NCBI RefSeq assembly: GCF_964063345.1
Contig: NZ_OZ061318.1
Coordinates: 5,332,001 to 5,396,000 of the forward strand
Source: Pseudomonas lini
GTDB taxonomy: Bacteria; Pseudomonadota; Gammaproteobacteria; Pseudomonadales; Pseudomonadaceae
Length of the DNA: 64,000 bases
Direction: 5' to 3'
The notes below the pieces were generated by a model. The model did not search any database, was not told the origin of the DNA, and saw only the letters and a list, made by a program, of their open reading frames with translations. Each line of letters starts with the position of its first letter. Within the stretch, counting starts at the first letter, position 1. Shown here one piece after another: positions 19,510 to 26,251 of the stretch. The position numbers and the translations under genes were made by a program.

Positions 19510-19849
19510 CGCTCGTTCTCGCTTTGATTTCTCGATAAAGCATTTCTTTAAGCAGTTTTTTCTGTTGTGGCGTCAGATCATCCTGTTCGTTTTTGCCATA
19601 CAAGGTAAAGAGCCAGAATTGGTCGAAACCGGACCGCCAGTAATAAATCACCCTCAGCCCACCGCGCTTGCCCTTGTTTCGCCGCTCATCCACCACCCGA
19701 ATTTTGCGCAGACCTGCGGTGCCTTCGACGACATCCCCCGCTTCCGGGTTTTGCAGCAGCTCCTGCTGGAACCGGTGAAACAGATCATCATCCAGGTAGT
19801 CACTTCGATGCTTTTGAAATACGGGTAATTCGATAAAAAGAGCGTCCAT
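19499..19849 (-). CDS. higB: HigB/RelE-type mRNA-interferase toxin
   Basis: 116 residues starting at ATG 19849 (MDALFIELPVF); upstream in-frame codons lack a ribosome-binding site. Features typical of HigB-2/RelE-family toxins: FIELPVFQKHR at the N-terminus, a central IRVVDERRNKGKRGGLRVIYYW strand-loop region with clustered basic residues, and a C-terminal LFTLYGKNEQDDL followed by a basic helix. Such toxins cut mRNA in the ribosome. It overlaps the antitoxin gene by 11 bp. Confidence 0.85.
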   Translation of the reverse strand: MDALFIELPVFQKHRSDYLDDDLFHRFQQELLQNPEAGDVVEGTAGLRKIRVVDERRNKGKRGGLRVIYYWRSGFDQFWLFTLYGKNEQDDLTPQQKKLLKEMLYREIKARTSDET

Positions 19850-20079
19850 GTTCTGTACGTTACCTGCGTATATTTCTATCACAAGAATCGAATAGGTCAA
19901 GGCTTCTGTTCCTGCCCAATTCAGTCAAGTCATTACGTTAAAGTCGAAGACAGGATCGGGATGTAGGACGCGGCTGATTTTCTGGCGAGGGGATTCTGGA
20001 TATCGGGGAGGAGGGGGAAGATGCGGGCCAGTCTTATGACCCGAAACCTGCGCTTGCTCGGTGAGGTTCAAGACGGTAT
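19850..20079. other. Gene-free stretch left of the czc scar
   Basis: The toxin promoter should lie just right of 19849, but no convincing -35/-10 pair was identified. The rest shows no coding potential that I can support. Confidence 0.4.
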
Positions 20080-20487
<408 letters not shown>

Positions 20488-20635
20488 TATTTCTCGGTCT
20501 GCAGATTTTCTGAGTGATCAATACTCTGCAATGACTGCCCCTCCCACATAACGGATATGTAATCTCCACGCCACCGTCACGAAAGGTTCGGATTGTTACC
20601 TTGATCCCGTTAGTTAATTAAACGAGGAATCAAAC

Positions 20636-20809
20636 ATGAAACGTGCACAACTGAGTGCGTTTGCAGCGGCGTTGGTGATGTCTTCCGTGGTGTTGGCTGA
20701 AGGCGGTGGCGACCGGGCATTCGAAAAAATGATGGCGGCCAATGACCGGTCGGTAGAGAAGTTTGTCGCCAAAGAGCAGGCGGGCGACCGCGTCGTTGTG
20801 AATGAATAG
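20636..20809 (+). CDS. Small secreted protein, PtrA N-terminal-like (copy 1)
   Basis: 57 residues, with a good GAGGAA ribosome-binding site 7 bp before ATG 20636. The signal peptide ends at VLA (residue about 21). The mature chain begins EGGGDRAFEKM, the signature of Pseudomonas small periplasmic proteins annotated as co-regulatory protein PtrA N-terminal domain. These are often found beside copper or cobalt-zinc-cadmium resistance genes. The function of such short forms is unknown. The location next to czc remnants fits a former metal-resistance locus. It is too short for usual gene finders. Confidence 0.65.
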   Translation: MKRAQLSAFAAALVMSSVVLAEGGGDRAFEKMMAANDRSVEKFVAKEQAGDRVVVNE

Positions 20810-20915
20810 AAAGACGACAAGACCAAAGACTTGTAAGCGTGCCGCGTTTGAACAAGCCCGTCATCGAGTCCTGATGCCGGGCTTGTTTATGAGCCGGTTT
20901 TTGAAGAAAGTGAAT

Positions 20916-21089
20916 ATGAAGTTCTTTAAGTTGATTACGTTTGTCGGGGTTATGGCGATGTCCCTGAATGTGTTCGCTGAAGGTGGTGGTGACAGGACGT
21001 TCGAGAAGATGTTGAGCGCCAATACCAAAGCCATGGCGCAATACGCCGCCAACCAGGGCAAACCGGCGCCGGGTGGTGAAAGACTATGA
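20916..21089 (+). CDS. Small secreted protein, PtrA N-terminal-like (copy 2)
   Basis: 57 residues from ATG 20916; an in-frame ATG 27 bp upstream is possible. The signal peptide ends at VFA, and the mature chain begins EGGGDRTFEKM, matching copy 1 over its first ten positions (one difference) while the rest diverges. It is therefore a diverged tandem copy. Its last codons overlap, in another frame, the start of a broken DUF2790 sequence, so the C-terminus may be a product of recombination rather than the original end. Confidence 0.55.
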   Translation: MKFFKLITFVGVMAMSLNVFAEGGGDRTFEKMLSANTKAMAQYAANQGKPAPGGERL

Positions 21090-21258
21090 ATACGGGATGA
21101 AACTGGATGTAGTGAAAGTGGCAAGTGTCGTATGACCGCGGGTTGCCTGCGCTGTAGTACCCACTTCAATGACCTATGAAGATTCCCGGGGCCAGCTCAA
21201 CACCATCAAATACACCGTGGCGGGAGACTGTCGCAGCGCGGTGGGTGAGGGCGCATGA
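21073..21258 (+). pseudogene. Broken DUF2790 gene
   Basis: The frame reads VVKDYEYGMKLDVVKVASVV, a TGA at 21133-21135, then (same frame) CAVVPTSMTYEDSRGQLN and a normal end at 21258. DYEYGM-LD and VVPTSMTYEDSRGQ are hallmarks of the small DUF2790 periplasmic proteins common in Pseudomonas. The signal peptide end is missing and an in-frame stop interrupts it, so it is not expressed as a whole. Confidence 0.6.
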
Positions 21259-21305
21259 CCGACATCCGATCCCCGTGCGCACCGTGGTGACTGAAACCAC
21301 CGTCC

Positions 21306-21394
21306 CCTGTAGGAGTTGCCGAAGGCTGCGATCTTTTGATCTTGATTTTTAGAAGAGAAATCAAAAGATCGCAGCCTTCGGCAGCTTCTACAGG
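21306..21394. repeat. Imperfect inverted repeat, GCCGAAGGCTGCGATC family
   Basis: Arms of about 34 bp at 21306-21339 and 21361-21394, with a central TCTTTTGA/TCAAAAGA portion. This is a third Pseudomonas dispersed-repeat family in the window (TGTAGGAGxTGCCGAAGG core). Confidence 0.75.
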
Positions 21395-21542
21395 TGCGTT
21401 TTTTAATCGGAATTCCGGTTTGTCCGCGCACCACACAGATCGTATTTCAATTCGGGATGTTTAAAAGTTGTGTCGCAAAGGCTGAACCTTCCCACAATGT
21501 TTTCAGGTTGTCCGTCGGACGTCCGGTCTCTAGCCTGTGTAC

Positions 21543-21720
21543 GTCGCTGCCAATTCAGCGACCGGGATTGGAAACCCCGAGGCGAACTGAGCGCACAAGC
21601 GCCTTTCATAACGTATGCTTGCGCACCTTCAATGTGTGCACTCCGTTATGGCGGCTGTGCGCGGGAGACCTTCGGGTCAACCGGGTTCTCCGTTCCCCGG
21701 GTTTCCAACCTGCGCACAGC
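21543..21720 (+). ncRNA. Structured 5' leader of the DUF6124 gene (candidate RNA element)
   Basis: The 500-bp space before the DUF6124 start codon holds strong hairpins: GTCGCTG/CAGCGAC (21543-21549 with 21556-21562); an outer stem GCTGTGCGC/GCGCACAGC (21654-21662 with 21712-21720); and inside it GACC-TTCG-GGTC, a UUCG tetraloop (21667-21678), plus a C/G-rich arm near 21680-21700. The outer stem and the inner hairpin suggest a three-way junction. I cannot name a known RNA family for it. Confidence 0.45.
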
Positions 21721-21780
21721 TGCCACCCCTTCGTTCGGAAACCGAATGGGCCAGCTCCACCGCTAGACCGGAGAAACACA

Positions 21781-22161
21781 ATGAAAAAGCCAACACCCAA
21801 CCCTCCCGAAGTAGACACCGTTGCGGACGCCGACTCAACGTCCCCCTACACCTCCCTCGACTCCAAAAAACTCCACGAAGCTGCCGAACGTGCGCTCGAT
21901 TACTACCTGAACCCTACCGCCCACGTCATGGCCACGCCCTACACCCCCAACCAGATGTTTTTCGCCAATCCCAAAGCCGACACCGAATCCCTGCTGGCCA
22001 ATGCCAGCGAGTCATTGTCCTCGGCCACGGTCATGCTCGGTGACTTCGCCGCACTGCTGGAAGGCAGCCACCGCAAGACTTTGCTGGGAATTGCACAAGT
22101 GGTGATGCTGGGAGAATTGGCGGTGAATCAGGCGTTGGATAACGTCGAGCCGGCTGCATAG
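21781..22161 (+). CDS. DUF6124/DUF3077-type small protein
   Basis: 126 residues from ATG 21781 with a GGAG at 5-8 bp. The frame stays open upstream to 21394, but that part is the structured leader. The pattern (KPTPNPPE at the N-terminus, SPYTSLDSKKLHEAAERALD, then LLANASESLSSATVML and a C-terminal LGELAVNQALDN) is that of a multi-copy Pseudomonas family of unknown function. It is mostly helical, with no signal peptide or membrane segment. Confidence 0.75.
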   Translation: MKKPTPNPPEVDTVADADSTSPYTSLDSKKLHEAAERALDYYLNPTAHVMATPYTPNQMFFANPKADTESLLANASESLSSATVMLGDFAALLEGSHRKTLLGIAQVVMLGELAVNQALDNVEPAA

Positions 22162-22162
22162 C

Positions 22163-22319
22163 CCTGTGGGAGCAAGCCTGCTCGCGATGGCGGGGGGGCA
22201 GTCGACGAAGATGTTGGCTGTGCCGACGCCATCGCGGGCAAGCCCGCTCCCACAGTTTTCCGCGATGCTTGCCGAACTTGTGTACACCACAGAACCTGTG
22301 GGAGCCGGGCTTGCCCGCG
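22163..22319. repeat. Three REP units (TGTGGGAGC family)
   Basis: A convergent pair, 22163-22191 and 22228-22255, is followed by a single unit at 22295-22319. The third unit directly abuts the OprD fragment, as if it marks a break point. Confidence 0.8.
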
Positions 22320-22331
22320 TTAGCGTTGCGC

Positions 22332-22434
22332 CCGCCACCGGTGTCGAGTTTCAAGCCGATCATCGCAAACGCATCGACCCCAACCCCAACGGTGCCTTGG
22401 GTAAACCCGGATTCGAACTTGCTGATGATCGCGT
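22332..22434 (-). pseudogene. Fragment of an OprD-family porin gene
   Basis: On the minus strand about 34 codons read ISKFESGFTQGTVGVGVDAF followed by GLKLDTGGG, which resembles the early barrel strands of OprD-type outer-membrane porins. No signal peptide or further barrel sequence is present. The fragment ends at a REP unit on its 3' side. Confidence 0.45.
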
Positions 22435-22542
22435 GGTTCGGCGGGCAAGGGCCCACCGGCATGGTCGCCGGGTGACATCGTTGCAATCTGCGGATAACGC
22501 CAAGGTGATGGGGGAATTACAATTTCGTCATGTCGGCGTGGT

Positions 22543-23400
22543 CTACAGCGTATATGCGCGCTTCAACGACTGGCGCACGGCTTTCAATACCGGCAATTCG
22601 AAAGCGTTGTGCCCAGCGCGCAGCAGGCGACAGTGAATGGGCTGGCGCTCGCGCAACCAGCGCAGACTGGCCATGCCGAAAGTGTCTTTGATGCCTTGTA
22701 TCACCAGGGTGTCGGTATTGAGCGAGAGGTTTTCGTCATCCACGCTGAAGAAGTAGCGATTGACGTGGTAATGCAGTTCCAGGCGGATGGCATGCACGGC
22801 CTCTTCGTCGACAAACACCTTGAGTGCACCAAGGGGCATCGATTGCCCGTTGAGTCGCAACGTGGCTTGCAACCAGTGGATGGCGGCCTGGCGCTGTTGT
22901 TCGCAACCCCCGTTGTTCAATGTTTGGTGGATGTCCCGGGTGGTACCGCCACCGACTTCGGACAAGGCCGCATCGATCGCTTCTTCGTAGGCACTTCTGT
23001 TCGCCTCAAACGGTACGAAAATCGACACCAGAGTGGTTTTCAGCAGGGCGGCGGGGTAGCGCTGCTGGTATTGGATGGCCAGCCAGCTGCCCCAGGAAAC
23101 CCCCAGCAAACTGATGCGCTCCAACCCAAGGTGCAGACGCAAAGCGTCGATGTCTTCGACGTTCAGGCCGGTGCTGTTGCGGCGGGTTTGCCCGTACGGA
23201 CGTGAACGGCCACATCCACGTTGGTCAAGCAGAATGACGTCAAAACAGCGCAGATCGAAGAACTCCAGATGATGGCGGCTACAGCGCCCGCCCGGGCCTC
23301 CGTGCAAGAAGAACACCGGCTCGCCGCCGAGAGTTCCGTGGCGCTCCCAGTACAGTTGATGGCCGTCATCGGTGGCGAGGTAACCGTTTGCGCCGGTCAT
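22543..23400 (-). CDS. S33 peptidase (proline iminopeptidase-like) of the RiPP-like cluster
   Basis: 285 residues from ATG 23400, which overlaps the methyltransferase stop as ATGA. Alpha/beta-hydrolase of the proline iminopeptidase type: oxyanion motif HGGPGG (33-38), DQRGCGRS (59-66), nucleophile Ser102 in GVSWGS, Asp239 in GIKDTFG and His264 in AGHNAF. The triad is intact, so it should be active, probably removing N-terminal residues or hydrolysing amide or ester bonds. No signal peptide, so cytoplasmic. As the last gene of the YcaO operon it may trim or tailor the modified peptide; bottromycin clusters also contain an alpha/beta-hydrolase. No terminator is evident after it. Confidence 0.88.
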   Translation of the reverse strand: MTGANGYLATDDGHQLYWERHGTLGGEPVFFLHGGPGGRCSRHHLEFFDLRCFDVILLDQRGCGRSRPYGQTRRNSTGLNVEDIDALRLHLGLERISLLGVSWGSWLAIQYQQRYPAALLKTTLVSIFVPFEANRSAYEEAIDAALSEVGGGTTRDIHQTLNNGGCEQQRQAAIHWLQATLRLNGQSMPLGALKVFVDEEAVHAIRLELHYHVNRYFFSVDDENLSLNTDTLVIQGIKDTFGMASLRWLRERQPIHCRLLRAGHNAFELPVLKAVRQSLKRAYTL

Positions 23401-24359
23401 ACGGTCGGAACCGTCAGGCGGTAGAACTGAAACAACTCCTGGCACCCGGTGCGCGCCGATACGCTGCAGATGATCGCCAGTGCGAAGGTGTGCGCCAGCC
23501 AGGGCAGCGCCAGTAAAACCGGGGAGTGTCCGAACACCAGAATCGTGCCGTCAGGCTTCACGCAACGTACCAGGCTTTCAAATGCGCAGTGTGCTTGGCG
23601 GCGGGTCATGACTTCGGCATTCAGGAAGCGAAGGATCAGTACCTCGCAGCGAATATTGGATTCAGTGGATGTTGTGGCCTCCATCACCCGAAACTCGACA
23701 GAGGAAGCGCTATGGCGCTGTTGCGCATATTCGATCATTGAGGTTGAACGATCTGTTCCGAGGTAGCGGCCATCGGCGAGTTCGGTGGCCAGATGGGCGA
23801 TGAACTCGCCGGTCGAGCAGGCCGGGTCGTACACCAGGTCGCCGGGTTTCAAGAGTGTCCTGAGCACGGTCACGCAGTGTTCGCGAAAGTGAAGTTCGTC
23901 TGCGTTCAATAGCGCGGCGAGGGATTCGTTGCCTTGCCAGTAGTCGGATGGGCAAACGGCCTCCTGACCGCTATCGTCCGTCACGGCAAAGGGAAAATGG
24001 ATCTCGCTGTCCGGGCAGGTCAGTGCCGTTTCGAAGGCTTCGGTTCTTTCTTTCTCCGTCGATGCTTGAAAGTAGATCGACACACCTTCGTTGCCCCATT
24101 GCGACTGCCTGTGCGGTCCCAACAACATGGCAGGGATCAAGATGCTGCTCAGGCCCCAGCGATGATGCTGGTCACGCTGCAACACCTTGCGGCCCACCCA
24201 GTCACAGCCCCTCACACGCAGCAAAAATACCTGATGCAAGCCATTGCCCGGTGGCTCGACGAAACAACTGATCGGGCCGGCGCACGTGATGTGGTTGGCC
24301 ATGTTTTTTGCCAGCGAGAGCTCACGCGCCTTTGGAGTGTCTTTTGCTCGACTGTTCAT
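23397..24359 (-). CDS. SAM-dependent methyltransferase with extra N-terminal domain
   Basis: 320 residues. The C-terminal part is a class I methyltransferase: motif I LVYDPACSTGEF (175-186), acidic motif II residue Asp203 in GTDRS, and a late strand region PDGTILVFGHSP. Residues 1-150 show no family I recognise; they contain a strand-rich segment (HQVFLLRVRGCDW, GVSIYFQAS) that could be a substrate-binding domain. It overlaps ycaO and the peptidase gene by ATGA on both sides. The likely role is N- or O-methylation of the RiPP-like peptide; this follows from context only. Confidence 0.82.
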   Translation of the reverse strand: MNSRAKDTPKARELSLAKNMANHITCAGPISCFVEPPGNGLHQVFLLRVRGCDWVGRKVLQRDQHHRWGLSSILIPAMLLGPHRQSQWGNEGVSIYFQASTEKERTEAFETALTCPDSEIHFPFAVTDDSGQEAVCPSDYWQGNESLAALLNADELHFREHCVTVLRTLLKPGDLVYDPACSTGEFIAHLATELADGRYLGTDRSTSMIEYAQQRHSASSVEFRVMEATTSTESNIRCEVLILRFLNAEVMTRRQAHCAFESLVRCVKPDGTILVFGHSPVLLALPWLAHTFALAIICSVSARTGCQELFQFYRLTVPTV

Positions 24360-25591
24360 GGGTTAATTCCCTGATACCGTTTTTCCAGCCGCCGACCTCG
24401 GGTGTGGGGAATCACCACGTTGCCGCTGGACACGATGAAAAACCGTTCGAGCCCGGGAATCACCACGTTGACCAGAGTGGTGCCGAGTTCGGTTTGATGA
24501 AGGGTTGTTGCGCCTAGGGTCCGGCCGTGGTGTTGAAGATCCCTGGTCAATTGCTCGATCTGCAATGGCAACGACGTATCCACGCAGGCTTCGGGCAGTA
24601 TCACCGTGTGCTGAGCGCAGCGATGCAGCAGGGTGTCAGGGTTGAATTGCAAGCAGCGCAGTAAGCGGGGAAAGGGGTGCAGGTGGCGCTGCGCATTGAA
24701 CAGGTACTGCTTGTATTCGGGCTCTGACGCGGCGAGGTGCAGTTGCACCAGTTCCGTGAGCGCGCGCCAGGCACCATGGCGTGGATCCAGGGAACAACCC
24801 GTGCCGAATATGCGAATGTGAACGCCGGGTGCAGCGGAAAAAGCCAGGAAGGTGCGTGCTACGAACTCGCGGCTGATGTCCAGCAGCACGACATCCGCGC
24901 CGATTTCCCGTTCGGCATCCGCCCACAGTCGGCCGAGAACAGTGTCATGGCTGGGGCGGGTGACCTGGCGCAGTGGCGGGTGATTCTGGTAGTAAAAGTG
25001 ATCCAGCAGAAACAGCGAGACAGCATCCCGTTCGATGCATTCATTAATGGCATGCAGCAGGGCTTCGTTGTAACTGGCACCAATGGCGGTGCCACTGTTG
25101 CTGGAATAACGGTGTAGGGCGCGACAGTCCGCCGCCTCGTGCTCAAACACAGACTGTACGGTGTTGGGGGAGGTCAGCGCGACCGGATAGGAAAACGGCG
25201 GGCATTGTCCGGGGCACGTATAGATTCGGCACGGGACCCGCTTGTTTTGCTGGTCGGCGATGCGCAACACAGGGTCTTCACTGAACAGCGCTGTCTGAGC
25301 GAAGTAACTTGCGCAGACGAAGTGAAAGTCGTCTGCCGTGAGCGAGTCTGTCCAGTAGTGCTCAAGGGCTTCATAAAGAGCACCCAGCTCTGCTGCGGCC
25401 GCATAACCTTTGCCGGCGCCGCGGGCCAAGGGTTGGCCGTCGTTGTCAGTGAGTGCTGCCTGTACCGAAACAACGTGGTGGCCAAGGGTGCGGGTGACCG
25501 GGGTCAGTCCCAGACGGCCAAGTTCGGTTTGGATACGCTGATGTGCCTGCTCTGGCGTGAGTTCGCGCTCGATTATCCTTGCTCTGTCCAT
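24356..25591 (-). CDS. Stand-alone YcaO-domain peptide-modifying enzyme
   Basis: 411 residues from ATG 25591, preceded by GAGGAAGG. An in-frame ATG 36 bp upstream lies inside the terminator hairpin and is rejected. YcaO enzymes use ATP to activate peptide backbone amides, forming azolines, amidines or thioamides. The ATP/Mg residues are all visible: Glu74 and Glu77 (YEALEHYW), and Glu176, Glu184, Glu187, Arg188 (NEALLHAINECIERDA) with the spacing of E. coli YcaO. The C-terminus (KRYQGINP) lacks the PxPxP tail of azoline-forming members. No E1-like or ocin-ThiF partner gene is present, so it must act alone, as the bottromycin YcaOs do, or with an unlinked partner. It stands second in the operon. 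Confidence 0.92.
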   Translation of the reverse strand: MDRARIIERELTPEQAHQRIQTELGRLGLTPVTRTLGHHVVSVQAALTDNDGQPLARGAGKGYAAAAELGALYEALEHYWTDSLTADDFHFVCASYFAQTALFSEDPVLRIADQQNKRVPCRIYTCPGQCPPFSYPVALTSPNTVQSVFEHEAADCRALHRYSSNSGTAIGASYNEALLHAINECIERDAVSLFLLDHFYYQNHPPLRQVTRPSHDTVLGRLWADAEREIGADVVLLDISREFVARTFLAFSAAPGVHIRIFGTGCSLDPRHGAWRALTELVQLHLAASEPEYKQYLFNAQRHLHPFPRLLRCLQFNPDTLLHRCAQHTVILPEACVDTSLPLQIEQLTRDLQHHGRTLGATTLHQTELGTTLVNVVIPGLERFFIVSSGNVVIPHTRGRRLEKRYQGINP

Positions 25592-25604
25592 GCTTACCTT
25601 CCTC

Positions 25605-25636
25605 AAAAAAGAACGGGGGATTTTCATCCCCCGTTC
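25605..25636 (-). terminator. Strong intrinsic terminator between peptide gene and ycaO
   Basis: On the minus strand an 11-bp perfect stem (25626-25636 with 25611-25621) closes a GAAA tetraloop and is followed by six U. It is 6 bp after the peptide stop codon. Partial read-through would give much peptide mRNA and little enzyme mRNA, a common layout in RiPP operons. Confidence 0.9.
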
Positions 25637-25642
25637 ATTCCG

Positions 25643-25771
25643 TTACTCGGCGTCGAGTTCCGCCAGTTCCTCTTCGCTCAGTTGCAGCGCTTCGATGTGA
25701 TCCGGATGGCTGGTTTCCTGCTCATCCAGTTCCACGATTTTGTTGGCGTTCCAGCTACTTATGTAACCCAT
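25643..25771 (-). CDS. 42-residue candidate RiPP precursor peptide
   Basis: ATG 25771 has a GGAA ribosome-binding site 8 bp upstream and its own promoter. The N-terminal part is MGYISSWNANK, the middle is acidic, and the C-terminus reads LSEEELAELDAE, an amphipathic acidic helix of the sort found in RiPP recognition segments. There is no Cys, and Ser/Thr occur at positions 5, 6, 20, 21 and 32. There is no double-Gly cleavage site and no sequence after the acidic helix, so if this is a precursor the core is probably N-terminal, as in bottromycin (core right after Met, follower at the C-terminus). It could instead be a small regulatory peptide. Confidence 0.65.
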   Translation of the reverse strand: MGYISSWNANKIVELDEQETSHPDHIEALQLSEEELAELDAE

Positions 25772-25821
25772 TGGGAAGTTCCTTTTTTTATGGTTGAAGG
25801 TGCTGTTTCAAGCACGAGCCA

Positions 25822-25850
25822 AATCTATAAGGCGAATTGTGGAGGGTCAA
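25822..25850 (-). promoter_or_regulatory. Promoter of the RiPP-like operon
   Basis: On the minus strand TTGACC (25845-25850) and TAGATT (25822-25827) are separated by 17 bp. Transcription would start near 25815, giving a leader of about 45 nt. Confidence 0.5.
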
Positions 25851-26196
25851 AAATGTCCAGGCGTTTCAGTTCCGGGTTGGGGAGGGTGTCGAAATACGTA
25901 CACATCAACCTAGGCTTGAAACGCTGCCGGGCCAGAGAGCAACAGCAGTGTCGGGGGTTGAATCCCCTGAGGAAATTCGGGAAGCCTCACCTGGGTCAAC
26001 GTTTTTCGGCGGAGGTAATGTGGGATTTTTCAGCGAGTGATTGAAGCAACGTCAGCGGTGAAGACGCCTGACTGGATTTTTCTTGTGCACGTGATGAATT
26101 TTCCTAAAGGGAGGCGAGATTTTTCACACATAAAACGGCGGGTGGATCGTCTTGAAGAGGAAGAAGGGGTGGTAGCGATGTGCTGTTAGCCAACGC
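25851..26196. other. Gene-free stretch between the RiPP-like operon and nuoN
   Basis: Only very short open frames occur. One of 26 codons on the minus strand (25825-25905, starting MCTYFDTLPNPELKRL) has protein-like composition but a poor ribosome-binding site, and its end overlaps the predicted promoter. No repeat or RNA gene was recognised. Confidence 0.4.
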
Positions 26197-26224
26197 AAAA
26201 ACGGCACCCGAAGGTGCCGTTTTT
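26197..26224. terminator. Bidirectional intrinsic terminator after nuoN
   Basis: The 12-bp stem AAAAACGGCACC/GGTGCCGTTTTT (26197-26208 with 26213-26224) with a CGAA loop gives a U-run on either strand. It ends the nuo operon on the minus strand. Confidence 0.88.
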
Positions 26225-26251
26225 GTTTGTTACCGAGAATCGCTTAAGCGA

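Noticed and set aside
21394..21780. N-terminal extension of the DUF6124 gene by 129 codons
   Set aside because: The extension coincides with the structured leader, and the family starts at ATG 21781 with its own ribosome-binding site.
25592..25627. Earlier start of YcaO at ATG 25627
   Set aside because: This ATG lies inside the terminator hairpin without a ribosome-binding site, while GAGGAAGG precedes ATG 25591.
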